The notes: generated from the sequence alone by a model not told the origin. Counted from the first letter of the stretch, positions 1-12,970 are shown. The stretch is 64,000 nucleotides of DNA from Cenococcum geophilum 1.58 (GCA_001692895.1 KV748282.1:186001-250000); one strand, 5' to 3'. Numbers and translations: made by a program.

Positions 1-760
1 ACAGCTCTTTATAGACAATGGAGAAGAGAATACTGATATTACTACTACACTTACAGAGCTCTACAATATAAAAAGGGTTATAGCTTTTATATATTACCTA
101 TAGGGGCAAGGCTTTATAAAACGAGGTCACAAACCTATAATAGACGCTTTGGCGAAGATAGATGGCTTATAGCTAGATAATCTTTATACCGTCTTATAGG
201 CTAATAAAATGACTATTAAGCGGTCTATAGGAATAACGCCAGTAAGAGTTATATACGGGTATAAGCATATTCTTCCTATTAAGCTCTGTATACCTACCTA
301 GTAAACGCTACCTTAGTAAACGGTCCGGACTACTATAGAGCTGCTAGCACTTCGCGTAAAATAGTTTAACTAAAGAGATATGGATATATAAAAGGCTGTA
401 GCGTGTATAAGACGACTAAGGGTAGTAAATAAGGAGTATTTTAATAATACTTATCGCATTCGCTAGGATGGATTTAAGGTTAAAGATATAGTTATACTCT
501 ATAATACGCAGCTTAAGTAAAATTATTCTAGCAGTTGCAAGTTGGATCTAAAATGGCTGGGCCCGTTCCGCGTATATAAGAGTTACCCTTATAGAGGATG
601 GTATTTAATTAAGGATCTTAACGGCACGCCGTTCTATAACTAAACTCCAGAGAATAGATTAAAGAAGTTCTATTAATAAGAGATATCTAAAGTCTACTAG
701 GAGGACTAGCTTAACCAGTTAGGCGGAACTATACTATAAGAAATAACAGCAAAGCTAGAG
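1..760 (+). pseudogene. Gypsy pol 3' end (integrase C-terminus), RIP-damaged
   Basis: The plus strand reads as the end of a Ty3/Gypsy polyprotein. A block like the integrase core end (KRSIGITP followed by VIYGYKHILPIKL) lies near 210-290, and a block like the region after the core (LDLKWLGPFRVYKSYP, then GWYLIKDLNG) near 545-630. The frame is interrupted by TAA/TAG at positions where CAA, CAG or TGG is expected, the signature of RIP. The 5' part of the element lies outside the window. It cannot be functional. Confidence 0.85.
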
Positions 761-1100
761 CCTGAGGAAGATATATAAAATCCACTAGTATTGTAACGCC
801 GTATATTTTAAGAAGTGCGCGTTTTAGAAAGATCGTTTAATAGAACTAAGTATGAAATATTTAACTAGGGGATAGTTAAGTTCTGAGGTAGGGGAGGGGA
901 TATAGATAACAGCCGTGCAATCCGTCTGTTTATTTACCATATTTTCTAAAGCTCTTTTTATTACGCTTTCTTATTTACTTTTTTAGTTACAGGAATCTAA
1001 TACGTGTTAACAGTGAGGTAAGAATAGAGGAATGTTTGCGTATAGCCATCTAGTATTGTTTACTGTAAAGATGTTAATTCTACTTACTGCCTTTACTAAG
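761..1100. other. Non-coding spacer with polypurine tract
   Basis: No reading frame was recognised. A purine run (AGGTAGGGGAGGGGA, about 886-900) looks like the polypurine tract of an LTR element, followed by TATAGATAAC, which could be a RIP-altered LTR start. I could not find a matching second LTR, so the LTR is unproven. Confidence 0.4.
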
Positions 1101-1143
1101 CTAATAGCGATTTTCTATACTGGGTATAGAAAATCATAATTGG
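1101..1143. repeat. Shared palindrome, copy 1
   Basis: Near-perfect inverted repeat with arms CTAATAGCGATTTTCTATAC and GGTATAGAAAATC. The same core occurs at 13141, 37819, 38807 and 57679. This copy also shares about 30-50 bp on each side with the copy at 38807 (for example the AGATGTTARTTCTACTTAC block to its left and the ACTCTAYACCRCCACCTA block to its right). Confidence 0.85.
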
Positions 1144-1249
1144 TCCATTTAACGATTAGAGCCAGTAAAACTCTACACCACCACCTAGATTTAGTAGATT
1201 ATTTAGATTAGGAAACCCTATTTAGAACTTTACCTTTTTACCCTTAATA

Positions 1250-4240
1250 AACCTTAGAGATAGTTATAATTAACTAAAGTAAAAACTAGGCAGAATTAAA
1301 AATAATAATATATTTGTTATATCTTTATCTAGTAAACCACTGGTCCTTTATAAAGGAGCTAAGTAATAGATTAGTAATATCCTAGCGGAAGTTAGAGGCT
1401 TCGCAGTTAATTAGCGTTAAGTAGTACTTATCCAAATTTATAATAAGATTTTGCTCTTATAAGAAAACTACGCAAATACTACTAATATAGTAGTTAATTT
1501 TATTAACTAAAATAACGGGCTGCAAGCATCTCTAGGAAAGGATGCATTTATATTAATCTTTAAGGATATCTCTAACGTTAGTAAAATAGTTAAAGATTAG
1601 AGAAACCAATATAATGAAGCTAGAAAAACTATCTAAAAGGCCTAGGGATAAGATATTCTTAACGGACCGCTAAAATACGTAGTCTCCTATAACTTCCTCT
1701 CCGCCGTCTAAAAGCTCGCAATCTACCTACTTCCTAAAGTTACAGTAAGAGTTAATAAAGCTCTAATTAATAGGCTTAAACATTTAGAACGTGGTATTAA
1801 GAATATTACTTAACTATAGCTAACCAATTTTACGCTCGCGTCTAAGATATTAGGAAGGGTAATATTAGACTAGGTGGTAAATAAGTATAGTTTAGGAAGA
1901 CACTTAACTGGCTTCTTTATTCTAAATAAGGACCTGCCGCTAAGAAGTAGGAGACTAACTACTGTGGGACTAGAGGTCATTAATGTCGGAATTAAATAAG
2001 TAGGAGAGAGCTTAGCTCTTACACTACGAATATATTTATGGCATACTTCTAATATAATAAATCCCTTAGCCTTTTAGCCATTAACACCTGTTTAAGGAGG
2101 AGGCGTTAGCATTATGCTAAGTCCGTCCCAATAAGGATTACCTATATTAGTTAACTTACCTTTATTATCTATAAACGAGAGCATTCTTGCGGCTAGAACG
2201 CCTGTTAGCTCGCCCCCGCGGCTACTAGTATCTTCGTTAAGAAGGAATCTAAAAAGGGGACTAACAATTGCTTACCTGGAAGTAGGAGGGCTAGGAGTAA
2301 AATTAATGTTTAATAAGAACGTTATTAAGCCGGGAGATAATAAGGAGTATATTAAGGAGGCCGTAGATACTATAGCGACACTACGCGTAAAATAAGGATG
2401 TAACTGTAAGGATAACGTATCTATTTATCTTAAGGCGTCCCTAAACCGAACTACTAAAATTAAACCAACTAAGGTTATAAAGCTCTTGCGCAGTTAGTAT
2501 AGGGCAGCTAGTTCTAATCTAGAAATATATAAGGTCTGCTAAATATATACACAAGCTATAGAAGGACGTATATGTTTAGCAATAAAGGGTCTAAACTATG
2601 CCGTATTATACTATAGACTCCGTTTAATATATTACGCTTATAACCACCTTAGTACTATAAAAACTAATCCCACTATATACTTTTGGTTTAAAAAGGCTTA
2701 TAGACCTCTAGTTCCGTCTAATTCCTTAGGACTATATAAGTTTATTTATAACTTAGCGCTAAGGTTTTTATATAACAGAGAGGCTTTACTTAATTAGATA
2801 ATATTATTAGAAGACTAAGAAGTATAGCAGTAAGAAGGATTTATAATTTTAGACGTGTTTAATTAGTAGTGGGATTCTAGTATCTTGGCGATAATTGATA
2901 AGGAAATGCGTATATACCGCCACTATTAGCGTTTAATTAATGGGCGGCTAAATTATAGCTAGTTAAGAATAATGGTTTATAGTCTTTGCTAACAGCTAAT
3001 AAGATAAGACCCTTAGTATTATTGTTTCTATTGCGCTCTTAGACCTAATAGCTAGTGGCGACTTATTTTCTACCCTTATTATACAAAATTCGCAGTTAAA
3101 GGAGACTCTACAGCTTTCCGCTATATTAACGTTAATATTCCCTCACTCCTTAAAAGTGGATATAGTACTAATATAATCTAAGGGGGCGTTTCTTTAGATA
3201 ATAAGACTAAGGATAACTATATAATTATTCTACCTAGTATATATTACCACCTAGAATTATAGTAGAATAATCTTAAGGCGCGAGGTTTAACTAAGGGCGA
3301 TAGATTCGTTTATAAGATCTCTAATTAAGACTAGACTACTAAAGACATAGAAAAGTATGCGACCGACTAGGTAGCTCAGCTATATAAGAAAGGAGATATG
3401 CGTATAACTATGTCTTACCTTCTTTATAGAGCGAAAGGACCTTTAACTAGAACCCGGCAAACAATACTACTATAGTTTATTAGTATTTAGGACGATTATA
3501 ATAACCTTAAGGTTACTAAAGGAGGTACTTAGGTAGAGTTAGCAGATACGTACTAAGACTTAAAAGTGCCGCCCCGTACGCCGTCTGGATATACTAATCT
3601 CTACAGCGCAATTCTATATTGCTTCCCTATAGCAGTTAAACTTATAGCTGCTAGCGCTCTATTTAACGCCCTTTTTAGTAAACGACGATAGGATTCTCTA
3701 GTAGTAATCTAAGATTATAATCTTCTTCTTACCGGTAATGGGAATAAAGTCGTAAAATAGATGTATTCCTATCGTCCAAAGGCCGTTAAGAACTACAAGG
3801 ATATATTTTAGCTTATATATATAACTAAAATAGGGCGCTTTAACAGCCGCTTATACTTTTACTGCGTTAATAATAGAATTAATCCTTTAACTATTATGGC
3901 AGACCTAAGTAGAGTACCCCTAATTATTATAGAAGGATAGAGTTATATAGAGTTGCCTAAAGAATTATAGGATAGAACTGAGTAAGTGGAAGAACGTGAA
4001 AGAGCTATATTATCTAAGAGCCGCTAGTCTAATATATCTTATACTGCTTAGCTAGGCGGACAAGAATAGTCTCGTTTAACTAGAACGGAGTCTCCTTATT
4101 CACTATCTTGGGTTTATAGTAAGGGTAAGGAACGCATGCAATTACCTACCGCGCCTTTATTTTAAAAATAAGGAGTTTTAGAGTTTCGGAAGTCGTTAGG
4201 GGACAATAACTTAGGTAGGGGAGGTATATAGTAGTGTAAT
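1250..4240 (+). pseudogene. Decayed ORF with possible 2OG-Fe(II) dioxygenase-like core
   Basis: A plus-strand frame of about 3 kb in which most stops are TAA/TAG, as expected after RIP of CAA/CAG codons. It is not gag, RT, integrase or transposase that I recognise. In the C-terminal third, codons at 3122-3130 read Tyr-Ile-Asn after a GDSTAFR stretch. CAT to TAT and TGAC to TAAC are both RIP changes, so His-Ile-Asp is the likely ancestor. About 100 codons on, in the same frame, SYLLYRAKGP (3413-3442) is followed by several Arg codons; its Tyr codons (3416, 3425) also look like former His. HxD, a distal His and Arg in that order resemble a double-stranded beta-helix dioxygenase. The link to any neighbouring retroelement is uncertain. 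Confidence 0.4.
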
Positions 4241-4510
4241 TTAGCCCCCTAGATTTAATATCTAGATTAGGCGTAGCTTTAGGAGAGCCTAGGCCTTCTA
4301 TATTTATATAGGTCGGTCTAAAGCCCTTAGAGTCTTTAATAACTTAGGCGAGACCAACAGATATACAATTTTCCTTTAATACACTCTTTTCTTTCTCTTC
4401 TTACTACTTAATTCTAACTGATAGTAACCAACCGATAGACTGACCGACTGACTAACAGATAGCACTAAGACTTTCCTATCTTAGAGAGGTCGTACCCTCC
4501 CATAATAGGT
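4205..4510. other. Polypurine tract and LTR-like stretch
   Basis: A purine run (GGTAGGGGAGG, about 4212-4222) follows the decayed ORF. Next comes a non-coding segment with a TATA-like TATTTATATAGG and a CT-rich stretch, ending near CCCTCCCATAATA. This is the layout of a 3' LTR (about 290 bp), but no partner LTR was found. A short GACTGACCGACTGAC repeat occurs near 4439-4453. Confidence 0.35.
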
Positions 4511-4559
4511 TTTCAAAGTTTATATTTTATATCCTTTTTACTTAATAAGAAGTTTAAAT

Positions 4560-6220
4560 TATTTAGATTATGTTTTTATTATATATTATTAATTAAGTTA
4601 ATAAAGTAAGAACTGTTACTGTTATTAATAATTATAAAAGGTAGTAGTGGCACTTCGCGAGTTATAGGTTTACCTTTTAAGGGTTATAGTAAGTTTACGT
4701 AAAATATTAGATATATTTTTATCTTAGTTAGTAGTTTAAGCTTATAAGCGTATAGGCTTAGTTTCTTCTTAATTTAGTATAGGCCTATAAACTTCTAGTT
4801 TAGTTTCTTTAAGGGTTATTAAGTCTTTAGGTNTTATATATTTAGGTAAACTATATTGCCTTCCTTAAAGTCCTACGCAGGAACTCGTCCTTTATTTATA
4901 TACTATTTCTATACTATTTAAGCATACGCTAATTTACATTGTAATAGTTCCGTTAATTACTTTATTTAATTAGTAAAGTTATATATATTAATTAGTTAAA
5001 TCCTTTTAATTATAGGCCCTATTATATTAAATTTAGGTTATAGTTTAAATTTAAGTTAAGGGTTTTATCCATAGGTTGTGTAAAACGGCGTTACGCCTAT
5101 TAATTTGTTTCTTATATTATTTATAGTAAACTTAACTAAAGATAGCCACTTTTCCTAGTTATCTTACAAGTAGGAGCAGTATATTTATAGGTATTATTCT
5201 ATAATTACGTTTATAATTTTAGTTTAACTATCTATTTCTAGATAAAATATAATTAAGAGTTATATTTATATGCTTAATTATTTATATAGGGCTTACTAGA
5301 AGTCTAAAACAAACTAGCTTTTATAGTTAGATATTATTAAATTAGGAAGTTTATATAGCTTAAAGATATACTTAATAAAACATTTGGCTATTAATATTAT
5401 ATTAATTAAGTCTATAGGAATTATATATTATATTTTTATAAGACGGTTAATAACTACTATAACATTTATAAACCTATTACTGTTAAGTAAGTTAACTATA
5501 AAGTTAATTAAAATATCTCGCTATCTTTATATTAGAATTAGTAATAGTTAAAGTACTCCTTACTTCTTTATATAAGAGGTCTTCCTATATATATATATTC
5601 TATATACTTAAACGTATTTTTATATATAATTATATATTATAGGCTAGTAATATACTTATTAGATAATCTTATAGGTCTTTATATGGCCCGGATGCCCTAC
5701 TATAGGAGAATTGTATATAAATTTAAGTATTTTAAATTATAAGGGTTTAGAATATTAACTACTATCTTCTATTAATAGTATAACCAATTATTACGGATTT
5801 CGCATTTAGTGAGTGTAATATCCTTATATTGCCGTTTCCCTATTTAAATCGCTTTTATTATATCTACTATTTAAGGGTTATTTTTATTTTTATATTCTAT
5901 TAATTTATTAATTTCTATATCCTACTTATTAATTTCTAATTTATTTCTATTAAGCTCTACGTCTAAAAATATAGGGTATAGTTTCTTAAAGCATTTAGGG
6001 GGCAGTAGAATTTATAATTAATTTGTAATCTATTTGTTAGAGGCGTTTATAGATAAGTCCTATAATTATTATATTAATAAGTTAGGCTTCTAATTAAGTT
6101 TGCTAGATTAGTATATAATCTTAAAGTTAAATTATAAGATGTATTTAGCCTAATAAATTTAGTATTACGTTAATTGCTTTATAGTTATAAAGTACTATAG
6201 GTCTTTATAGTCCGTTAATA
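4560..6220 (-). pseudogene. Gypsy-A integrase and C-terminal domain
   Basis: The minus strand contains the post-core integrase block (KEGNIVYLN followed by KKLNKFIGLY and, after a gap, IYLIFYVNLL and KGKPITREVP) near 4640-4900. This resembles the GDLVYL, KFIGPYRI and HPVFHVSLL blocks of chromoviral integrases. Upstream minus-strand sequence to 6220 should hold the catalytic core but is too damaged to place its Asp and Glu residues by eye. Many in-frame stops. One ambiguous base near 4833. Confidence 0.7.
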
Positions 6221-6229
6221 CGCGTATTA

Positions 6230-7304
6230 GGAATAATAATCCTTTAAGTTTTAGACGCTATTATTTAAAGTATCTAATAATTATAAGTAGTTCTTTATTA
6301 TATATCTTATAGTTTAATTTAATAGGGGTAAGTTTCTAGGAGAGAAAGGCTACTAGGTATAACTCGCCGTTCTTATTATATTGCGATAATACTCCTCCTA
6401 ATATATAATTAGACGAGTTTATTTTAATAATATATTTAAGGTCCGGATTAAATTAGGTAAGAATTAAAGCAGTTATAAAACGATATTTTAGGTTATTAAA
6501 AGCTTATTTATATTTAGTAGTTTATTTAAATATTATATTCTTCCTTATTAAGTTTACTAATAGCTAAATAATTTTTAAAAAGTGATTAATAAATTAATAA
6601 TAGAAATTTGTAAATTTTAGAAATTCTTAAATATCTTATATACTACTAGGACTTTCCTAGTTTATAATTATAGCGATTTTTTTAGGATCTATTTTAATTC
6701 TGTTATAGGATATAATTAGGCCTAAGTATATAGCTTAAACACATAGAACCTATATTTCTTAATATTGCATCATAAGCCCGTATCTTATAGGCGTTTAAGG
6801 ACTATTTAGATATACTTTTAATGCTTAAAAAGTAAAGATAAATAGATTAAGATATTATTAAGATATGCGGTAATAAATATATTAAGGAATTCGCGAAGTA
6901 TATTATTAATATATTACTAAAACGTACTAGGACCGTTCTTTATACTAAATAGCATTATTAGGTATTTAAAAAGTCCCTATTATATACAGAAAGCTATATA
7001 CTTCTTATCTCCTTTATAAACACGGATTTAATTAAAGGTAGTAACTACGTTAAGCTTTATAAAGTATTATACTTTTACTAAGTAGTTAAGCGTTTCTTAA
7101 AGTAGAGAAATTAGATATTAGTTTTAAATCGTAATTATATTTAGGGCTTAATAATTAATATAGAACCTTAAGCCTCCTTTAGGTTTCTTAATAAATAGTA
7201 TAAATAAAGTAAATAGTAATTAACTAGGGCGAATAAATCCTTTCTCTAGGTACTCTTTAAGGTATTATTATATTATAAGCAGCTCTTCTCGCGATATACT
7301 GTAT
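6230..7304 (-). pseudogene. Gypsy-A reverse transcriptase and RNase H
   Basis: On the minus strand the RT begins with a block like SREELL..EYLEKGFIRPS and continues through FIKKPKGGLRFYINY, a LNVVTTFN*IRVYKGDKKY block, and YLNNIL, which is a RIP-altered YLDDVL catalytic box (Asp to Asn through TG to TA). RNase H follows with INSSNYILGGVLSQYNKNGE and IYNKELLIIIRYF. Copia-1 cut the RT near its N-terminus. Not functional. Confidence 0.85.
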
Positions 7305-7522
7305 TGTATAATTACATCACCTGGTATACGAACGCGTATTTACGCGTTCGTGCACCAACTACCTACGTGCTGACTAATTAGGGGGGAGGCGCGTCAGTAT
7401 ATAGACTACGTAGTCTACTATAATAGAATCGACAGTCACCACCATCCTAAAGAGCATACGATACTATACGTATTTCGTGCCCCGGGATATGACTTACTTA
7501 TACTATTAAGTTAGTACAAACA
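7305..7522 (+). repeat. Copia-1 5' LTR
   Basis: Begins TGTATAATTA and ends GTACAAACA. It holds two perfect inverted repeats: ACGAACGCGTA, two bases, then its complement (7328-7351), and AGACTACGTAGTCT (7403-7416). The sequence just inside (CTGATTAGTAAG) would be the primer-binding region. A run of C follows near 7561-7572. Confidence 0.95.
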
Positions 7523-7899
7523 CTGATTAGTAAGCGCGTACAGATTAGTAATTACTTAATACCCCCCCCCCCGAGCGATATATACGATAGCGACTACCTA
7601 TTTAGACTTCTAGTACGACCTACTAGAAGGTCGGAAGTTGGGGATTACGGACTTATCTCCAACTCTGTATGCTTATTTAAGTCTTAGTACGGTTTACTAG
7701 AAGTTATAGACGCGAATATAGACCTATACGGAACCCCTATCCTTAATCCCCTTAAACCTTAAACCTCTTCAGACCTTTTATGGAAACCCCCTACCCTCCT
7801 GCGAACTATTATGGACCCGTTAATTAATTTTACGGACCGTTATAAGACCTCCCCCACCCGTTATAAGCTGCTACCACCCACTACGCACTACACTACACT

Positions 7900-9600
7900 A
7901 TATAGTATGGCAGATATTAGCAAGCAAGTTAGCGAAGGTTAAAAGAAGTGGAGATAAGGAGTTGACGTTATGTTTATAAACAACGTTAACGACTATATTA
8001 GTTTTAAAATCCTTAAATATAAATACTTTAAGCTTATAAATAACGACCTGTAGAAGTAATACTAGGAAGACTTTACGGACTTTACGGAAGCTATTTTTAA
8101 GGCCTACAACCCTATTACTATCCGTAAACTATAAACCCTTTTACGTAACTAAGGTGTATGGGTTAAAAGGGATAAATGAGTTACTGTTGTATAGTCTTTG
8201 TATAATATAATATATAAGAAAGACTAAATAGAATAAACTAAAGAGGAAATCCTAGACTAGGTTAAAACCACTAAAGAACTCTTTACTTCTTCTAAACTTA
8301 ATGGGATTGCCGGCCTTATACCTAACCCACTTAACTAAATTTATCCTATAGACTTAAGCGGCTTTAAAGCTGACCTCGCTGGCTAAAATATACCCTACTC
8401 TTAAGTTACGGACCACGCTATAGACTATAATACCCCCGTAACCTAAAATATGGACTATAATACCCCTATAAACTAAAATACGGACCAAATTACCCCTATT
8501 ATTTAAGTTATAAATCCGTAAGCTATATATCCGCAAATTATATATCCGTAAGCTATATATCCGTAAGCTATAGATCTGTAAGTTATAGATCCGCAACTTA
8601 TCTAAGTAAAGACTTATAGTAAGGAGCTAGCTAACCTAGCTAAGCTTTACACTGATGAATCTAAGTATAGCGGTAAAAACGATAACCTTAACTTTAAACT
8701 GACTATCTTTACGGACCTTTACTAGAAGGCTGATATTCCTAAATAAGAGTTTAGCTAAGCCTACTCTACTATACTGCGCGGCCTAGCACTTAATTACTAC
8801 TATACTAACCTTAAGAGCAACCCTTTTGGTATTCCCTTTGATAAGCTATATAAAGCCACTTATAACTACTTTAAAGGACCGGAATATAAGCGTGATATCC
8901 TTACCTAATGGAATGCGACTAAGCTACGGACCGTAATTGATAAGAATACTGAAAAATTGACTATAGAGTGCCTATAAATTCTTATTAAAGACCTCCGGCA
9001 CCTATAGTACGGCCTTAACGCTAAGCTTTAAATAGACAACTTCCTATATAATAAACTTATTACGGCCTACTAGGAAGTAGAGCCCTGTAAGTACGCCTAC
9101 TATAAGCCTATAGATACCTTAGCTGGCCTTATTAATGATCTACGCTCCTCTATTATAATATACGAAGTCTTAAACCCACTAGGCAGCACTTAAGCCTTTA
9201 TTATGGATATTTAATATCCGTAAATAGACTTAGACGTCTACTTTACGGACCGCCGCTATTGCTAGCAGTACCTGTACCGACTAAGTCCTACCCGTAACCC
9301 CTGTAGCAACCCCTATACGAAAATATACCCCCGTAGATAAACTAGCCAGAAATGCTTCGTGTGCGGTAAGAAAGGATGTTAGTCTATAAGGTATACCTAG
9401 GAAGAACGTAATAAGTCTAGGAAGAGACTTAATAGCCGTATTAACTAGTTTATTTTGGAATATAAAGGAAAGGAAGTAGAAGAGCCCCCTAATGAGTTAA
9501 TAGAAGCCCTTATAATTAACTTTAACTTAGACGCTTAGGAATAAGAGACCTTAGAGATATTCCTAATTACTTTTAGACCTTTTACGGATAGCTAAGCCTT
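7900..9600 (+). pseudogene. Copia-1 gag region with zinc knuckle
   Basis: The plus strand reads as a Copia gag with scattered TAG/TAA. Near 9354-9400 it encodes KCFVCGKKGC followed by a RIP-type stop and SIRYT, matching the CFVCxKxGCWSTxH zinc-binding motif of fungal Copia gag; the Trp codon has become a stop and the last His a Tyr. A 15-bp tandem repeat at about 8505-8600 encodes PQAIY-like pentapeptides. Apparent minus-strand ORFs over this repeat are shadows. Confidence 0.8.
8505..8600. repeat. 15-bp tandem repeat inside Copia-1 gag
   Basis: About six imperfect copies of a unit like CCGTAAGCTATATAT, in phase with the gag frame (PQAIY/PQIIY/PQAID variants once CAA-to-TAA changes are allowed for). 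Confidence 0.8.
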
Positions 9601-12600
9601 TAATATTACGACCGTATTAGCCGACCGCTCCTTTACACACTTAATTGCACCTGAAAACTGGCCTATAAGCATATCTGTTGGACCTATTATGGACGTTATG
9701 GACGTTATAGATTATAAGCAGGACCTATTTGCATATATTACTATGGAACGCTATACCCCTAAAGAATTCTACGGCGTTATGATTGATATAGGTGCCTCTA
9801 AGAAGTCTACTGTAGGTTATGGATAATACTTTATATATAGGACTACTACAAATGATAATACGGACATTGATATTATGTAAACTGGGGCCGTAAACGTCTA
9901 ATTTGGCATTGGCTTAACTGCATTAATTAGATTAGTTAAAGTTAAGACTCTAATTGGCCTAGTTAACTTCCACGTAGTAAAAGCGGACACCCCCTTTCTA
10001 CTCTATCTTGCAGATATGGATAGGTTATAGGTGTACTATAATAATGTTACGGACACCCTAATTGGCCCTATAACTACCCTAGGAAGTAAGTATATTACTT
10101 TACTAATTATACGACGATTTAGACACCCGTTCCTTATATAGGGAGAGACTTTACAGACCTACATTTAGAAATCTTTTAACTATAACCCGTGCTACCTTAC
10201 TAGTACGGAAATCCACCGCCTGTATTGCTGTTTTGGTTACCCGTTAGCCGAAAAGCTATATAGAGTCCTTAAACGCTCTGGATATGACGACGTTAATAGG
10301 AAGGCAGTTAACCACCTAACTAAATACTACTTCTTTTGCCAGAAATACGGACGTTCCCTAGGCCGATTTAAGTTTACCCTTTATAAAGACCTTAATTTTA
10401 ACTACTTAGTGTACGTAGATATTATGTATATTAACGGCAGCCTAGTATTATATATAATTGACGAGGTTACCCGCTATTAAGCCGCCTGTTGGTTGTAAAA
10501 TATATTTATAAAATATACTTGGGACATTTTACGGACCTGCTGGATTGATATATATGTTGGACCCCCTAAGTATATTACCCACAATGCCAGTAGGAACTTT
10601 ATTAGTAAAGAATTCTAATAGTATGCTACGGCCATGGCTATTTTAATAAAAGCCGTTCTAGTTAAGGCGCACTGGTCCGTTAGGCTTATTAAGTAAGCTT
10701 ACCCAGCTCTATAGAGAGCTTATTAGATTATTATAGATAAGTGTAAGGATATCTAAAAGGAACTGGCTCTATAGATGGCTGTAAAAGCTATTAATAATAC
10801 CGCTGGCCCTGATAGACTAGTACCTACCCTCTTAGTTTACGGAGCTTACCTAAGGATAAGCAACCTAGGCCCTCCTACCTTATCTATTACGGAACGAGTA
10901 GCTGTAATACGGAAGGTAATGGCCGAAATGGTTAAATTACGGGCTAAATAAACTGTTAATAACGCTCTGTACTACCGTAACGGACCTAATATAACCTTAG
11001 TATATAACCTCTTGCTTAATTCTAAGGTCCTTATATAGCGCGAGAGTGGCAATTGAACTGGACCTTACTGTTTACTGGCTGTAGAAGACGAGATGTGTTG
11101 TGTATAACTTCCTAGCGGGCTAACTAGCTTTAGAAGCACGTCCGTAAAACCCTACTTTCGGCCTAAAAATACCTATAACGTTAAGCTAGACGAACTAGAA
11201 GTACCTGCCAAATTAGATAAACTAGAAGTACCCGCCGAATTAGATAAACTGGAAGTACTCTTGCCTACCCTAGAGGTCCCTTAGAAACCTACTGAACCTG
11301 CTAAACCTGCTATAAAGCGTGGCCGAGGACGCCCCCGTAAGAACCTTGTAATGGAGAATTACCTAACCTCCGTAGGTATATCTGTAAAGCAATTTCTGCT
11401 TGTGGATATATTAGTTCTAGTATAGGAAACCCCTTTTACGGACTTATGACGTAAAGAGATTAACGGACTACTTAAGAAGGGCGTCTTTGCGGTTATAACG
11501 GAGAGAGACGTTTTGTAAGGCGTCCGTATATTTAACTTACGCTTTGTTAATAAAATTAAGCACCCTAATACTAATAAAGCTTTTAAAAAATTAAGGCTTA
11601 TTATATAAGCCTATAACGACTAAGAAAAGGACTTAGTCCTTATATAATCGCCTATAATTTAATGGGTTAGTTAATGGATTATACTTATACTTATGCCTGG
11701 ACTATAGCAAACTAAATCCGTAGCCCTTTACTTATGGGATATCTCGCAAGCCTATGTGTAGTCTAATACTTACCTAAGTAGGGACATCTTTATACGGCTA
11801 CCCCTTGAGCTTAACCTATAACTAGGAACAATTTTATAGGTTGTAAAACCTCTTTATAGAGTACTGGAAGCTAGAAACCATTGGTTTAAGACGTACTACC
11901 AGTATTACGTTAGTAAGCTTAAAATGGAATAGTTAACCTATGACCCCTGCCTCCTATATAGCCCATTAAACGGCCTTAGTATTGTTGGACTCTAAATAGA
12001 CGATACCCTATTCCTAGCAGACTAGACCTTTATAGACGCTAAAGAAACTAAACTATAAAAGGCTAAGTTCTTAGTAAAGCTGTAAGAGTAGTTAACTGAG
12101 TAGAATCCAATTAAGTTTAATGGAGGCCTAATTATATAAAAGGGTAATCTAATTAAGCTGACTTAGGAACGCTAAGCTTAAAACCTAAAGCCTGTTATAG
12201 TAAAGCCTATAGACCTTACTAGCTCCCGCGGAGAGACCCGTAAGACCGTAAATATAAAGGACTAATACGTTGTATAGCGTGTAAGAGGCGCTTATATTAC
12301 TATAGTCTGTTAGCCTAAATCTACCTATAATTTATCCTTTGCGGCCTAGGCAGTAAATCTATAAGAAGAAAATATTAAGCAGCTTAATAAGCACATTTAG
12401 TGGCAAATTAATAATGTAGTAAGGGGACTTACTTTTGTACCACTGGACCTAAGTTCCCTTAACTTACTAGCATTTATAGACGCCTTCTTTGCTAATAACA
12501 GGGACCTATTATTGTAAATTGGCTTTGTAATTGTACTTACGGACTGTAATTAGAACGTAAATATCCTATACTAGTCTTTAATTAAATGTAAATAGGTAAC

Positions 12601-12970
12601 CTGTAGTGTACTAGCTTCTAAACTATATGCACTAGCTTATGGCTTTAATATAGTAGCCGCAATTAAATTAACGGTCTAGAAGATTCTATAACTGGAGTAG
12701 TTACCCTTGGTTTTATATACCGATTTAAAGTCCCTCTATAACTGCCTAGTTAAACTAGGTATAATATAAGAGAAGAGGCTTATGGTCGACCTAATGTGCT
12801 TATATTAGGCCTACGAACGACGTGAAATTACGGAGGTTAAATGGATTAGCGGTGGAAACAACCTAGTAGACGCTATAACTAAGGTAAAGCTGTGTTAAGC
12901 CCTTAAAACCCTAATTAATATAAATAGGCTTAACCTAAAAGTTATAGAATGGGTAGAACGGGACTAATAA
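9600..12970 (+). pseudogene. Copia-1 pol: protease, integrase, RT, RNase H
   Basis: Domains appear in Copia order. The protease has MIDIGASKKST near 9780 (DTGAS altered). Integrase has an HHCC zinc domain (HLTKYYFFCQKYG) near 10310 and a YVDIMYI catalytic start near 10410. An AT-hook linker lies near 11310. RT (VALYLWDISQAYVQSNTY near 11730, LQIDDTLFLAD near 11990) and RNase H (YTDLKSLYNCLVKLG near 12720, WISGGNNLVDAITK near 12840) follow. Asp codons changed to Asn and many stops show it is inactive. Confidence 0.9.
11190..11350 (+). other. AT-hook and 27-bp repeats in Copia-1 pol linker
   Basis: Between integrase and RT, a 27-bp unit encoding LDKLEVPAE-like peptides repeats about three times (about 11195-11270). 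A basic stretch KRGRGRPRKN follows at about 11312-11345. RGRP with flanking Lys/Arg is the classic AT-hook minor-groove motif. Copia-2 has a related RGRGRLKG stretch in the same place. Confidence 0.75.
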
